From Firmicutes bacterium UBA3572 (GTDB lineage Bacteria > Bacillota > Desulfotomaculia > Desulfotomaculales > Desulforudaceae), in the NCBI GenBank assembly GCA_002375985.1, contig DFNH01000040.1, forward strand, positions 1 through 41,851: a stretch of 41,851 bases of DNA. The letters are read 5' to 3'. A model generated the notes under the pieces. That model searched no databases, was not told the DNA's origin, and worked only from the letters and a program-made list of their open reading frames with translations. The translations under genes and the position numbers were made by a program. This document shows, one piece after another, positions 1-8,069 of this stretch; the first letter of the stretch is position 1, and each line of letters opens with the position of its first letter.

Positions 1-84
1 AACGGCCGGGGGCAAGGAATGGGTCCGGGTCTGGGTAACGGGGCAGGCCAAGGTCTTGGTTTCCGCGGTGGAGTGAACCGGTAA
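1..84 (+). CDS. C-terminal end of a glycine-rich protein (partial)
   Basis: An open frame runs from the window edge to a TAA at 82-84. It encodes 27 residues dominated by Gly, with Asn, Gln and Arg, in repeats such as GxGxGxG, and ends in VNR. Such Gly-rich tails occur in small proteins of the DUF5320 type that sit near NifX/NifB-like Fe-Mo cluster proteins in anaerobes, but too little is visible to assign a family. The stop codon lies inside a perfect palindrome. Confidence is moderate that this is a real gene end and low for any function. Confidence 0.45.
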   Translation, partial: NGRGQGMGPGLGNGAGQGLGFRGGVNR

Positions 85-98
85 TTACCGGTTCACTC
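71..98. terminator. Perfect 28-nt palindrome overlapping the stop codon
   Basis: The 14-base arm GAGTGAACCGGTAA is followed at once by its exact reverse complement, with no loop base. It contains the stop codon of the gene ending at 84. No long T-tract follows (TACTTC), so intrinsic termination would be weak. A dimeric protein-binding site is an alternative. Confidence 0.45.
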
Positions 99-197
99 TA
101 CTTCATGCACCCGCCTCTATCCATCCGGACAGTCAGCTATCTCCTGCTTTTTGTAGACGCCCGTGCCCGGTGTCAATGGCCATTTAAAAATCCGCAC

Positions 198-243
198 TTT
201 TGACCACTAGAAAGTCGTCATTTTTGGTCACGAAAAGTCGTCA
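198..243. repeat. IS21-type end repeats
   Basis: The 10-mer AAAGTCGTCA occurs at 211-220 and 234-243, with TGACCA/TGGTCA elements between the copies. Short direct repeats of this sort inside the ends are typical of IS21-family elements. The IstB fragment next door (265-453) is the matching helper gene, so this is probably the right end of a decayed IS21 copy. Confidence 0.5.
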
Positions 244-264
244 ACTAGATTCTGGAAGCTGTCA

Positions 265-453
265 TTATCCCTCCTTACCGTCAGTGGGTCTGAGCGGCAC
301 CAGACGGTTGCGCACCCGGTAGCTGTCCCCGCGCAGGGTGATCACGTGGGCGTGGTGGAGCAGCCGATTCAAGAGCGCCGCAGCCGTGCCGGGGCTGGCA
401 AACAAGGTGCCCCAGTCGCTGAAATCCAGGTTGCTCGTGTTCAAGTTTGACAC
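265..453 (-). pseudogene. istB: IstB-like ATPase fragment (IS21 helper), C-terminal end only
   Basis: About 57 residues match the conserved C-terminus of IstB, the AAA+ helper of IS21-family transposition. Diagnostic words are TSNLDFSDWG, LLNRLLHHAHV and LRGDSYR. A complete IstB has about 250 residues with Walker A and B motifs; both are absent, and the similarity stops near 440. No istA partner is present. It is a remnant and cannot be functional. IS21-type end repeats lie just beyond its stop. Confidence 0.75.
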
Positions 454-534
454 CTTAATTTTAGAAAGCCCCGTATATCAAGGCTTCCCGAGCACGACCG
501 AAAGGCGTACCACCACACTTCCCCCGGGGGGTGA

Positions 535-690
535 TCACAGCTCCACCACCTGGGATGACACCCGAAGGCCCACGGCCTTGAAGGCCCAGTAGGCTTCGCC
601 TTTGAGTGCGGTGCGGGCAATGAAGTCCTTGCCGTTTACCGCCAGGCGCACGTAATCGAGCTCCCGGCGGACCCGGCCGTGGTTGAGATC
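535..690 (-). pseudogene. Transposase-like C-terminal scrap
   Basis: About 50 residues (DLNHGRVRRELDYV, then NGKDFIARTALKGEAYWAFK, ending VVEL) resemble the last segment of a transposase. The ending looks most like IS1634/IS4-type proteins, but this rests on memory of the family and not on a search. The upstream part of the frame is replaced by a GC-rich hairpin, so only the tail remains. A TOBE-like domain tail is an alternative reading. Together with the IstB fragment it marks this edge as an insertion-sequence graveyard. Confidence 0.35.
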
Positions 691-717
691 CGGCCTGCCT
701 GGCGGCAGACAGGCCGG
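690..717. repeat. REP-like hairpin
   Basis: Arms CCGGCCTG (690-697) and CAGGCCGG (710-717) enclose a 12-nt loop containing GGCGGCAG. This is the kind of CCTGCC/GGCAGG palindromic repeat found in intergenic DNA of many GC-rich bacteria. It truncates the transposase-like frame. Confidence 0.5.
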
Positions 718-747
718 ACGGCCTGCAGGAGTTGCCGGAGCCGGCAC

Positions 748-979
748 TTCAGGTCTGTCAAGCTTGAGCTTGAAGTGGGAATTTTTTTCGAGATTTTAAG
801 GATTATTCACACAGACTCCTAGGCGGTGGCGATCTACCGCCGCGTTTGGCGGCCGTTGGCGCGCCAATAATGACCGGCAACTCCGAACCGTTCGCCTGCG
901 GGGTTTTACTGTGTTATTGCGTGCGTTGTACCGGCGTTTACGGCTGCAAGAGGTCGTGAAAGACCAAGTCTGGCCAATA
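748..979. other. Intergenic DNA without a convincing gene
   Basis: I see no supported coding frame. Small palindromes are present: TCAAGCT/AGCTTGA near 757-772 followed by a T-run, GGCGGT/ACCGCC near 821-840, and TTGGCGCGCCAA at 856-867. The downstream part turns AT-rich and carries the promoter for the next operon. Confidence 0.5.
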
Positions 980-1009
980 TTGACTGGAGATTTGTTTTCA
1001 TTATATTAT
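980..1009 (+). promoter_or_regulatory. Candidate sigma-A promoter for the kor operon
   Basis: TTGACT at 980-985 and TATTAT at 1004-1009 are separated by 18 nt in a strongly AT-rich stretch, 47 nt before the first gene. TATATT at 1002-1007 (spacer 16) is an alternative -10. It is the only promoter-like sequence near the operon start. Confidence 0.45.
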
Positions 1010-1055
1010 ACAATATTATACAAGAATATAAATTGTCACATACTTTTTCTTTGGG

Positions 1056-1724
1056 GTGAAGGACATCCGCATCGTCGAGGCCTACGTTGGCGAATACGCC
1101 AGCGGGAAGAGCGAGGTCGCCATCAACAGGGCCCTTGAACTAGCCCGGACCGGACGGCCGGTTACCCTGGTGGACCTGGACCTGGTTGAGCCCTGCTACA
1201 CCCTCCGTCCCCTCAAAAAAGAACTTGAGGAACAGGGTATTAACGTCCTGGCTTGGGAAACGCGGGACGCGGTAGGGCTCGGGGAGACGGGCAACATCCT
1301 CCGGGCAGAAGTTCCTTGGGCCTTGCGGCGGCCGGGCCATGTGGTGTTTGATGTGGGGTATGGTGTCGGGGGTGCCCGAACCCTTGACCTCGTGGAAGGA
1401 ATCGACCAGGAGCCGTTGTTCCGGATTCTGGCGGTGGTCAATACCAGCCGGCCCATGACCATGACGGTGGAAAATGTCGTGGACTACGTGCGGAACCTGG
1501 GTCCGGTGCACGGCTTGATTAACAACACACACCTCGGTGACGAGACCACGGCCGATATCGTTCAGCAAGGCGCACAGACGGTTGCGGAGGCCGGGCGCAG
1601 GCTGGGCATTCCGGTCGTCGCCACCACGGCGGTGGCCGAAGTGGCGGCCGTAATCGGCCCTGTGGATTGCGAGAATAACCCTGTCCGAGTGCTCAAGCGC
1701 TATATGCCGCGTGCTTTTTGGTAG
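1056..1724 (+). CDS. P-loop NTPase, first gene of the 2-oxoacid oxidoreductase operon
   Basis: A 222-residue protein with a Walker A-type loop GEYASGKS at residues 12-19, followed by VDLDLVEP at about 39-46 and a hydrophobic strand VVFDVGYGVGG near 97. The fold resembles MinD/ParA/CobQ-type nucleotide-binding proteins (cytosolic SIMIBI class). No DNA-binding or transferase motif that would name a substrate is visible. The GTG start at 1056 has no strong ribosome binding site. The next gene, korA, starts 34 nt downstream. Its place at the head of the kor operon suggests a role in assembling, activating or delivering a cofactor to the oxidoreductase, but that is inference. Confidence 0.8.
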   Translation: MKDIRIVEAYVGEYASGKSEVAINRALELARTGRPVTLVDLDLVEPCYTLRPLKKELEEQGINVLAWETRDAVGLGETGNILRAEVPWALRRPGHVVFDVGYGVGGARTLDLVEGIDQEPLFRILAVVNTSRPMTMTVENVVDYVRNLGPVHGLINNTHLGDETTADIVQQGAQTVAEAGRRLGIPVVATTAVAEVAAVIGPVDCENNPVRVLKRYMPRAFW

Positions 1725-1758
1725 TGGGCAGGAGATTATCAGGGAGGTAGATAGAAAT

Positions 1759-2859
1759 ATGGCCGGTGTCCCGGTCCCTGGAGACAAGCGGGTTTTCATG
1801 ACGGGCAACGAGGTGGTGGCCTATGCGGCGGTGGCCGCCAGGGCGGACATCATGTACGGATACCCAATTACGCCGCAGAACGAGGTAATGCATTACTGGA
1901 CCCGGTTGGCGCCGAAGTATGAAAAGCGATTCTTGCAGACCGAGGACGAACTCTCGGCGGGCTTTACCACCATTGGGGGGGTGATGGCAGGCAGAAAAGC
2001 CTTTACCGCCACGGCCGGTCCCGGCAACGTCCTGATGCAGGAACCCATGGCCATGGCCGAAATGATGCGCCTGCCGGTGGTGGTGGTGATTATGCAGCGC
2101 GGCGGCCCGTCTACGGCGACGGTGATTTATTCCCAGCAGGAGGTCATTCTGACCACCTTCGGCGGGAACGGCGAGGGTTTCCGCATTGTATATTCGACGG
2201 CTACCCACCAGGAGTTGTACGATTATACCATAAAGGCGTTTAACACCGCCTGGCGTTACCGCTTCCCGGTGTTTTTGCTGGCCGATGGTTACCAGGCGAA
2301 GATGCGCGAGCCGCTGACCATTTACGATCCGCTGGAACGCGGCATAGAGTTAATCGCACCGGAGGCCTACCTGGGGCGGCCCGGGACTCCCGGCGTGGAC
2401 CGGCCTCCGGGACACTTCCGAAACACTTACAGTACCGAAGAGGAGCTTTACGAGGTACTCCAGGGGCACGTCCGCGAATACGAGCGGATATGGCGCGAGG
2501 TCGAGGAGTACGAAAGCCTGGGGACCGAGGACACAGACCTATTAATCATTGCCCATGGCGTAGTCGCCCGGGCCGCCAAGCAGGCGGTGGAGTATTTGCG
2601 GGGCGAGGGTTTAAAGGTGGGCTACTTCCGGCCGGTGACGCTACGGCCGATGCCGGTAGATGCGCTCCGGGAGGCCGTTTCCCGGACCAAGCGGTTTATG
2701 GTGGTCGAGTCGGCTTACGGCCAATTAAGCAAGTTGGTTCGGGACGCCCTCTACGGGTTGGCGGTGGAAATGGTCCCGCTGTACAAACCAGGGGTGGGCG
2801 TGACTCCGGAAGAGATCATGGCCCGTTCTCGGGAACTCATTGTTAAGGGGGAGTCGTAG
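1759..2859 (+). CDS. korA: 2-oxoacid:ferredoxin oxidoreductase, alpha subunit
   Basis: A 366-residue protein with the alpha-subunit signature GYPITPQNE near the N-terminus, the QRGGPST motif, and a C-terminal transketolase-like domain (LIIAHG, then VGYFRPVTLRPMP). With the beta, gamma and ferredoxin subunits it catalyses reversible CoA-dependent oxidative decarboxylation of a 2-oxoacid, giving acyl-CoA, CO2 and reduced ferredoxin. 2-Oxoglutarate is the likeliest substrate, but a 2-oxoisovalerate-type specificity cannot be excluded. The start is set at ATG 1759 because AGGGAGG lies at 1741-1747; an upstream in-frame start at 1711 would overlap the previous gene. The beta-subunit gene follows with no gap. 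Confidence 0.88.
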   Translation: MAGVPVPGDKRVFMTGNEVVAYAAVAARADIMYGYPITPQNEVMHYWTRLAPKYEKRFLQTEDELSAGFTTIGGVMAGRKAFTATAGPGNVLMQEPMAMAEMMRLPVVVVIMQRGGPSTATVIYSQQEVILTTFGGNGEGFRIVYSTATHQELYDYTIKAFNTAWRYRFPVFLLADGYQAKMREPLTIYDPLERGIELIAPEAYLGRPGTPGVDRPPGHFRNTYSTEEELYEVLQGHVREYERIWREVEEYESLGTEDTDLLIIAHGVVARAAKQAVEYLRGEGLKVGYFRPVTLRPMPVDALREAVSRTKRFMVVESAYGQLSKLVRDALYGLAVEMVPLYKPGVGVTPEEIMARSRELIVKGES

Positions 2860-3621
2860 TTGGCAGTTCAACCGGCAATGCCGCGGAGTTGGCGCCGGGA
2901 AAGCAAACCGCATAAGTTTTGCCCCGGTTGCGGTCACGGGATAGCCCTCAAGGCGCTCGGGCAGGCTATTGACGAGTTGGGGATTCAGGACCGGGTGGTG
3001 TTTGGGTGTGACATCGGGTGTTCTTTGCTGACCTGGGACTTTTTTAACGTAGACACCGTCCAGACGCACCACGGTCGTACCACACCGGTGATGACCGGGA
3101 TCAAGCGGGCCAACCCGAACCTCATCTGCATTGCCTACATGGGGGACGGGGGCGGTTACGCCATCGGGGCGCAGCACCTGGTGAATGCCGCCGGACGGAA
3201 CGAGAAGATCACCGTGATCCTGGTGAACAACACCCAGTACGCTATGACCGGTGGACAAATGGCACCTACCACGCTGCCGGGACAAAAAACCGAAACCACC
3301 CCCTACGGGCGTGACGTGGAACTGACCGGTTTTCCTACCCAGGGGCCGGAAATGGTGGCCGCAATCACCCCCGAGGGCGCTTACGTGGCGCGCGGTACGG
3401 TAAGCAAGATTCGCCAATTGCAAAAGATGTATGTACGGGCACTTCTAAACCAAATCGAGGGCCGTGGCTTTTCCTTCGTGGAGACACTGGCCACCTGCCC
3501 GACGAACTGGCGGACTAACGCCGAGAAAACCTGGGCGTTTCTCGAAAAGCAGATGCCGGAGTATTTCCGCGTCGGCGAATTAAAGGTGCCGCTGACCACC
3601 GAGGGGGCGGAGGAGGCATGA
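2860..3621 (+). CDS. korB: 2-oxoacid:ferredoxin oxidoreductase, beta subunit (TPP-binding)
   Basis: A 253-residue thiamine-diphosphate-binding subunit. Visible features are the N-terminal FCPGCGHG cysteine motif, DIGCS, and the TPP/Mg signature GDGGGYAIG followed by NNTQYAMTGGQ. It carries the decarboxylating active site of the Kor complex. The TTG start at 2860 directly abuts the TAG of korA, with GGGGGAG upstream. Its own stop overlaps the korC start (ATGA), which indicates translational coupling. Confidence 0.9.
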   Translation: MAVQPAMPRSWRRESKPHKFCPGCGHGIALKALGQAIDELGIQDRVVFGCDIGCSLLTWDFFNVDTVQTHHGRTTPVMTGIKRANPNLICIAYMGDGGGYAIGAQHLVNAAGRNEKITVILVNNTQYAMTGGQMAPTTLPGQKTETTPYGRDVELTGFPTQGPEMVAAITPEGAYVARGTVSKIRQLQKMYVRALLNQIEGRGFSFVETLATCPTNWRTNAEKTWAFLEKQMPEYFRVGELKVPLTTEGAEEA

Positions 3622-4235
3622 AAACGAAAAACGGCCTGACCAAAATCGTGATCGCCGGTGAGGGTGGTCAGGGAGTACAGGCGGTAGCCGAGATTCTGGC
3701 CGAGGCGGCCTACGAGGAAGGGCGCCAGGCATTGTACATTCCTAACTTCGGGGTGGAGCAGCGGGGCGGCGTAAGTGTTGCTTTTCTCCAGATCGGGGAT
3801 CGGTCCATCGGCGCCCCGAAGTTTGAAACCGCCGATATCGTGGTGGCCCTTAGCGGCCGGGCTCTGCTGCGGACCCGGCAATACGTGGGACCCCAAACGA
3901 CCCTGATTTATGATGACTTGGCCGAAGTAAAGGATGAGGAAATGCCCCGCCAGGCGGCCCAAATCCTCAGCATCCCGGCCGTGGAGACGTCTAAGAAGGA
4001 ACTACACCCCCGTGTGTTCAACGTGATGATCCTGGGGGCGGTGATCGCGGCCACGGGCGTGGTCACCCTGGATGACGCGAAAAAAGCGCTGGAAATAAGA
4101 CTCGGGCACAAGTTTGAGCAGGATCCGAAGCTGCGGGAACTGAACTACCGGGCCTTGGAGCGCGGCGTCGAACTACTCGAGCAGGTGATGCGAGGAGGTA
4201 AGGAACATAGTGGCGCACTTCGAGCCTATCACTAA
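3618..4235 (+). CDS. korC: 2-oxoacid:ferredoxin oxidoreductase, gamma subunit
   Basis: A 205-residue protein of the gamma-subunit family, with GEGGQGVQ near residue 14 and NFGVEQRGG near residue 43. It corresponds to the domain that closes over the active site in pyruvate:ferredoxin oxidoreductase. It starts at ATG 3618 within the korB stop. The last 26 nt overlap the ferredoxin-subunit gene. The length is normal for the family. Confidence 0.88.
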   Translation: MKTKNGLTKIVIAGEGGQGVQAVAEILAEAAYEEGRQALYIPNFGVEQRGGVSVAFLQIGDRSIGAPKFETADIVVALSGRALLRTRQYVGPQTTLIYDDLAEVKDEEMPRQAAQILSIPAVETSKKELHPRVFNVMILGAVIAATGVVTLDDAKKALEIRLGHKFEQDPKLRELNYRALERGVELLEQVMRGGKEHSGALRAYH

Positions 4236-4473
4236 GGAGGTCAAGAAAGGCTACTTTGCGATTTTCCCGGGTCTGTGCAAGGGATGTGGTCTATGCATCC
4301 AAAAATGTCCCAAGCAGTGTTTAACCTGGTCCAAGACCCTGGGGGTTTACGGGACACCGACGGTGATACCGGACAAGGGGGACTGCATCTCCTGCGGGAT
4401 TTGCGCCCAAGTTTGCCCGGACTGTGCCATTCTGCTCGCCAAGGATAAGCAGGAAAAACAGGCGGACGCTTGA
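4210..4473 (+). CDS. korD: 2-oxoacid:ferredoxin oxidoreductase, delta (2[4Fe-4S] ferredoxin) subunit
   Basis: An 87-residue ferredoxin with two CxxCxxCxxxCP motifs, at Cys23/26/29/33 and Cys59/62/65/69. The two clusters relay electrons from the TPP site to soluble ferredoxin. The start is GTG 4210, preceded by GAGGTAAGG at about 4195-4203 inside the end of korC. Although it is last in the gene order, overlap with korC shows it belongs to the same operon. Confidence 0.88.
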   Translation: MAHFEPITKEVKKGYFAIFPGLCKGCGLCIQKCPKQCLTWSKTLGVYGTPTVIPDKGDCISCGICAQVCPDCAILLAKDKQEKQADA

Positions 4474-4556
4474 CGGCTTCCAACGCCGGCAGCTTTCTGG
4501 TTGGGGAGTGTCAAATTTCGTCCCCGTACCGTAGCATGACAGTACCCAAACCCGGT

Positions 4557-4585
4557 TTGACGAAAAGGTCTAAAGCGTGTATTGT
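4557..4585 (+). promoter_or_regulatory. Candidate sigma-A promoter for the zinc-ribbon peptide
   Basis: TTGACG at 4557-4562 and TATTGT at 4580-4585 with an ideal 17-nt spacer, about 40 nt upstream of the coding start. It separates the small downstream gene from the kor operon. Confidence 0.55.
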
Positions 4586-4626
4586 ATGTTTAAATTTGTA
4601 GCAATTTGGGGTGGGGAGGTTTTGGC

Positions 4627-4788
4627 ATGGCGTTAACGCTCCTGCAAGAGGTACCCGTGGTTAAAAACGGTGATCAGGATCAGCGGGAGCGAGATGGCTT
4701 TTGTCCGTTCTGTGCTTGTCGCCTAAACCCCGGTGAGAAGGTATGCCTGGACTGTCTGTTGGATATCTGCGTGGAGAAAACAGACTAA
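4627..4788 (+). CDS. Small zinc-ribbon peptide, function unknown
   Basis: A 53-residue protein whose second half carries CPFCACR and CLDCLLDIC, a spacing fitting a minimal zinc ribbon (CxxC-x12-CxxC with extra cysteines). The start is ATG 4627, chosen because GGGGAGG lies at 4613-4619. It has its own promoter upstream and a strong terminator at 4815-4850, so it looks like a single-gene unit. I do not recognise the family. The clean start, ribosome site and flanking signals support a real gene. Confidence 0.65.
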   Translation: MALTLLQEVPVVKNGDQDQRERDGFCPFCACRLNPGEKVCLDCLLDICVEKTD

Positions 4789-4814
4789 TTAGTTAATTAT
4801 ATTTTTTGTACTTG

Positions 4815-4850
4815 AAACCCTTTGTTTGTGACAAAGGGTTTGTTTTTTTG
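4815..4850 (+). terminator. Rho-independent terminator
   Basis: Stem AAACCCTTTG (4815-4824) with CAAAGGGTTT (4832-4841), a 7-nt loop, then GTTTTTTTG. It ends transcription of the zinc-ribbon gene and also argues that comEA cannot start upstream of it. Confidence 0.9.
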
Positions 4851-4928
4851 TACTTCCCCTGCGTTCAGGCGCAGGAATTTGGTGGAAAAAGCAGAATTTA
4901 TGGTCAAAAACCCGGTGGTGAGGTCGAT

Positions 4929-5501
4929 TTGTTCGGCAGGCGGGAACAACTGGCCGCCCTGGTGGTGGCCTTGACCATCGTTTTTGGCCTGGGGTACAAA
5001 TACGCCCTTTTGCGGACTCCCCCGCCGGAAATGCCGGTGCTCCAACGGGCGGAAGAGGCCGGGGTGGACGTGGAAATACAGGTGCACGTGGCCGGCGAGG
5101 TGGCCGCCCCCGGGGTCTACCGGGTGGCCCGAGGGGCCCGGGTGCTGGACGCGGTGGAGTTAGCCGGGCCGTTGGCCACGGCCGACCTGCACGCCTTGAA
5201 TTTAGCCGCACCCCTGCAGGACGGGCAACGGGTGTTGGTGCCGCGGATGCGTACGGCCGAGCCAAGCGACGGGGCGTTTGCCGCGGGTGCTTGGGTACGG
5301 GATGATCCCCGGGTCAATATCAACACCGCCGACCGAAGAGAACTGGAAACTCTGCCCGGCATCGGTCCGGCGCTGGCCGACCGGATTATCAAATACCGGG
5401 AGCAGCACGGTCCGTTCATGTCGGTTGACGACCTGGTGAACGTGCCGGGGATCGGAGAAAAACGTCTGGAACAACTGCGCGATCTGGTCACCGTTTACTG
5501 A
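4929..5501 (+). CDS. comEA: Competence protein ComEA (DNA receptor)
   Basis: A 190-residue protein with one N-terminal membrane segment (residues about 8-27), a SLBB-like domain beginning VHVAGEVAAPGVY, and a C-terminal pair of helix-hairpin-helix motifs (NINTADRRELETLPGIG; LVNVPGIGEKRL). ComEA binds incoming double-stranded DNA at the outer face of the membrane and hands it to ComEC. I set the start at TTG 4929, with GGTGAGG 6 nt upstream. The frame is open further upstream, but that part contains the terminator. comEC follows after 14 nt. Confidence 0.88.
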   Translation: MFGRREQLAALVVALTIVFGLGYKYALLRTPPPEMPVLQRAEEAGVDVEIQVHVAGEVAAPGVYRVARGARVLDAVELAGPLATADLHALNLAAPLQDGQRVLVPRMRTAEPSDGAFAAGAWVRDDPRVNINTADRRELETLPGIGPALADRIIKYREQHGPFMSVDDLVNVPGIGEKRLEQLRDLVTVY

Positions 5502-5515
5502 ACGGGGAAGGGATA

Positions 5516-7975
5516 ATGCCAAGGCCACTGGTGCTGCTGGTGTTTCTATACGGTTTGGGCGTGCTGCTGGCCCTCCGTTTCGAACTGGGGGGCGAAACGG
5601 CGCTATTGTCGGTCGGGGCCGCCCTGATCGTGGCGGCCATCGCTTATTTTGCGGCGCGGCAGGCGGGACGCTGGCTCTTAGTACCGCTTTTTGTGCTCTT
5701 GGGGATGGCCATGACCGGGCTCACGGTGGATAAAACGGCTACCCCGCTGGCACAGTGGGAAGACCGGGCGGTGACCGTGGCGGGCATGGTGGTCCGGGAC
5801 GCGGACGTCCGGCCCGACCGGGTATTGTACGTCCTGGAGGTGCGCGCCGCGCGGCTCGGGGAAGAGACCATGCGCCCGGGCGGCCGGGTGCTGGTCAGCC
5901 ATTATGAACCCGACGCGATCTACGGTTACGGCGACCTCCTGGAAGTGCGGGGGGTGCTGCGGCGGCCCCTAACGCCCGGAAACCCGGGGGAATTCGATTA
6001 CCGGGCCTACCTGGAACGGCAGGGAATCACCCATCTGGTCACGGTCCGGGGCCCCGGGGCCGTAGTCCACACCGGTTTGGACCGCGGCAACCCCGTGGTT
6101 TACCAAGCACTGACGTTGAAGGAGCGTTTAAGCGCGGGGCTGGACAGCGCGCTTTATCCGGAACAGGCCGCGCTGGTGCGGGGGATCACCCTCGGAGTCC
6201 GGGGCGGTATCGAACCGGCGGTCCGGGAGGCCTTCACCGTCACCGGCGTGGTGCACATCCTCAGTGTCAGCGGTCTGCACGTTGGTTTTCTCCTGGGGCT
6301 GACCCTGCTCTTGACCCGTTTTGTCCGGCTGAATCCCTTTTGGACGGTCATCCTGGTGGCCGGGGTGCTGGCCTTTTACGCGATCATGGTAGGATTTAAA
6401 CCGTCCGTGATCAGGGCCTCGGTAATGGCGCTCCTGCTACTGGCCGCGCACCAGTTGGGACGCTGGCGGGACTGGCCCACCGCGCTGGCCTTGGCCGCCC
6501 TGGTAATTCTGGTGGGGAACCCCCTGGCCCTATTCGACCCCGGCTTCCAACTGTCTTTTACGGCGACCTGGGGGATCTTGTATCTTGGCCCCCTGCTGGT
6601 GCGGGGAATGGAACGGATCGCTGAACGGTGCGATCTGCAGTGGTGGAAAGCCGCCCATGGCTGGTTTGTGGCCGTGCCCCTGGCCGCGCAGCTCGGTACC
6701 CTGCCCCTGGTTGCGTATTATTATAATTTGGTCTCTCCGGTGGCGCTTCCGGCCAACTTGCTAACGGTACCCCTGGTGGGCCTGATTTTTGTTCTGGGCG
6801 TGATAACATCTTTTCTCGGGGCCTTTTTGCCGGCGGTCGCCTGGCTGACCGGGCCGGCCACGGGGGCGCTGGTGGACGTTTTTCTGGCCCTGGTCCGTTT
6901 CTTTGCGGGGCTGCCGGGGGCGTTCTTTTACGTGGCTACACCATCCCTGCTGCTGGTCGTCGGCTGGTATCTGGCCTGTTACGGCGCCGGCCTTTTTGCC
7001 CAACCGGGCTCCTGGCGGGAGCGGCTTCCAGGCTTGACCGGCGGCCTGGACCAGGCCGGGCGCCGGTCGGTCGGACTCCTGGTGGGGGGGTTGGTTATGG
7101 TGGGCATCTTCCTGGCCTGGCCCACAACACCGACTACGCCCTGGCCGGGGGTGGAAGTACACTTTGTGGACGTGGGGCAGGGCGATTGTACCGTTATTTT
7201 CACCAGGACCGGCAGCACGGTGGTGATCGACACCGGGGGCTGGCGAGGTGAACTGGAGGGCGAGTCCGGGGTCGGCGACAAGGTGGTTCTGCCTTACCTC
7301 CGGCGGCACGGGGTAAAGGAAATTGATCTCCTGGTGCTCACCCATCCCCACGAGGACCACGTGGGTGGCGCCCGGGCGCTTAAGGACGCGCTTGTTATTA
7401 AACGGGTGGTGGTAGCGCCTGTGGGAGGCAGGGAGGCGCCGCCTCCGGGGTACCTGGCGCTGTTGGAGGAGTTCGAGGCTAAGGGAATTCCGGTGGACGA
7501 GGTGTGGGCCGGGGACCGGATCCAGGTGGATCGCGAGGTCACCTTACGGGTACTGGGGCCGACTTTTCCGCTCCTGGCCGGCACGCGCAGCGATCTGAAT
7601 AACAACTCGGCGGTGCTGCGGCTGGATTACGGCGCGCACAGTTTTCTGTTTGCCGGCGACATCGAGCAGGAGGCGCAGGCCCGGTTGCTTCTGCGGGAGA
7701 ACCTGCGGGTGAATGTACTAAAAGTGCCCCACCACGGCAGCGGCGAGTTCGTGCCCGACTTTTTCCACGCCGTCCGGCCCGAAGTGGCGGTGATATCCTG
7801 CGGCCGTAACAACCGCTTCGGACATCCCCACCCGGACACCCTGGCGGTGCTCCGGGAGGTGGGCGCCGCCATCTACCGCACCGACCTGGACGGCGCGGTG
7901 ATCGTGCGTACCGACGGCCGCAGTTTGCACATTGAAACCGGCCGGGAGCGTGAGACCCTTGACCCCGCGGCCTAG
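5516..7975 (+). CDS. comEC: DNA internalisation competence protein ComEC/Rec2
   Basis: An 819-residue polytopic membrane protein. The order is an N-terminal membrane pair, a DUF4131-like soluble domain, the competence domain with many helices (VTGVVHILSVSGLHVGF; GFKPSVIRASVMA), and a C-terminal metallo-beta-lactamase domain containing THPHEDHVGG near residue 609 and HHGS near 740. It forms the channel through which single-stranded DNA enters the cytoplasm; the C-terminal domain is thought to degrade the other strand. All landmark motifs are intact. The start is ATG 5516 after GGGGAAGGG. It lies in an operon with comEA. Confidence 0.92.
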   Translation: MPRPLVLLVFLYGLGVLLALRFELGGETALLSVGAALIVAAIAYFAARQAGRWLLVPLFVLLGMAMTGLTVDKTATPLAQWEDRAVTVAGMVVRDADVRPDRVLYVLEVRAARLGEETMRPGGRVLVSHYEPDAIYGYGDLLEVRGVLRRPLTPGNPGEFDYRAYLERQGITHLVTVRGPGAVVHTGLDRGNPVVYQALTLKERLSAGLDSALYPEQAALVRGITLGVRGGIEPAVREAFTVTGVVHILSVSGLHVGFLLGLTLLLTRFVRLNPFWTVILVAGVLAFYAIMVGFKPSVIRASVMALLLLAAHQLGRWRDWPTALALAALVILVGNPLALFDPGFQLSFTATWGILYLGPLLVRGMERIAERCDLQWWKAAHGWFVAVPLAAQLGTLPLVAYYYNLVSPVALPANLLTVPLVGLIFVLGVITSFLGAFLPAVAWLTGPATGALVDVFLALVRFFAGLPGAFFYVATPSLLLVVGWYLACYGAGLFAQPGSWRERLPGLTGGLDQAGRRSVGLLVGGLVMVGIFLAWPTTPTTPWPGVEVHFVDVGQGDCTVIFTRTGSTVVIDTGGWRGELEGESGVGDKVVLPYLRRHGVKEIDLLVLTHPHEDHVGGARALKDALVIKRVVVAPVGGREAPPPGYLALLEEFEAKGIPVDEVWAGDRIQVDREVTLRVLGPTFPLLAGTRSDLNNNSAVLRLDYGAHSFLFAGDIEQEAQARLLLRENLRVNVLKVPHHGSGEFVPDFFHAVRPEVAVISCGRNNRFGHPHPDTLAVLREVGAAIYRTDLDGAVIVRTDGRSLHIETGRERETLDPAA

Positions 7976-8069
7976 GTGCCGGACGCAGGCTTGCCGGCGC
8001 TCGCTATTGTGAAGCAGGCTGGATACCGGTAATATGTTGGAGAGGAAGGCGACAAGGAGGAGTGACACT

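Noticed and set aside
911..1138. Plus-strand frame of 75 codons before the P-loop gene
   Set aside because: It crosses the AT-rich promoter, overlaps the P-loop gene in another frame and has no ribosome site.
4806..4928. Upstream extension of comEA
   Set aside because: The added codons contain a strong Rho-independent terminator; TTG 4929 has a proper ribosome site and gives a normal ComEA.
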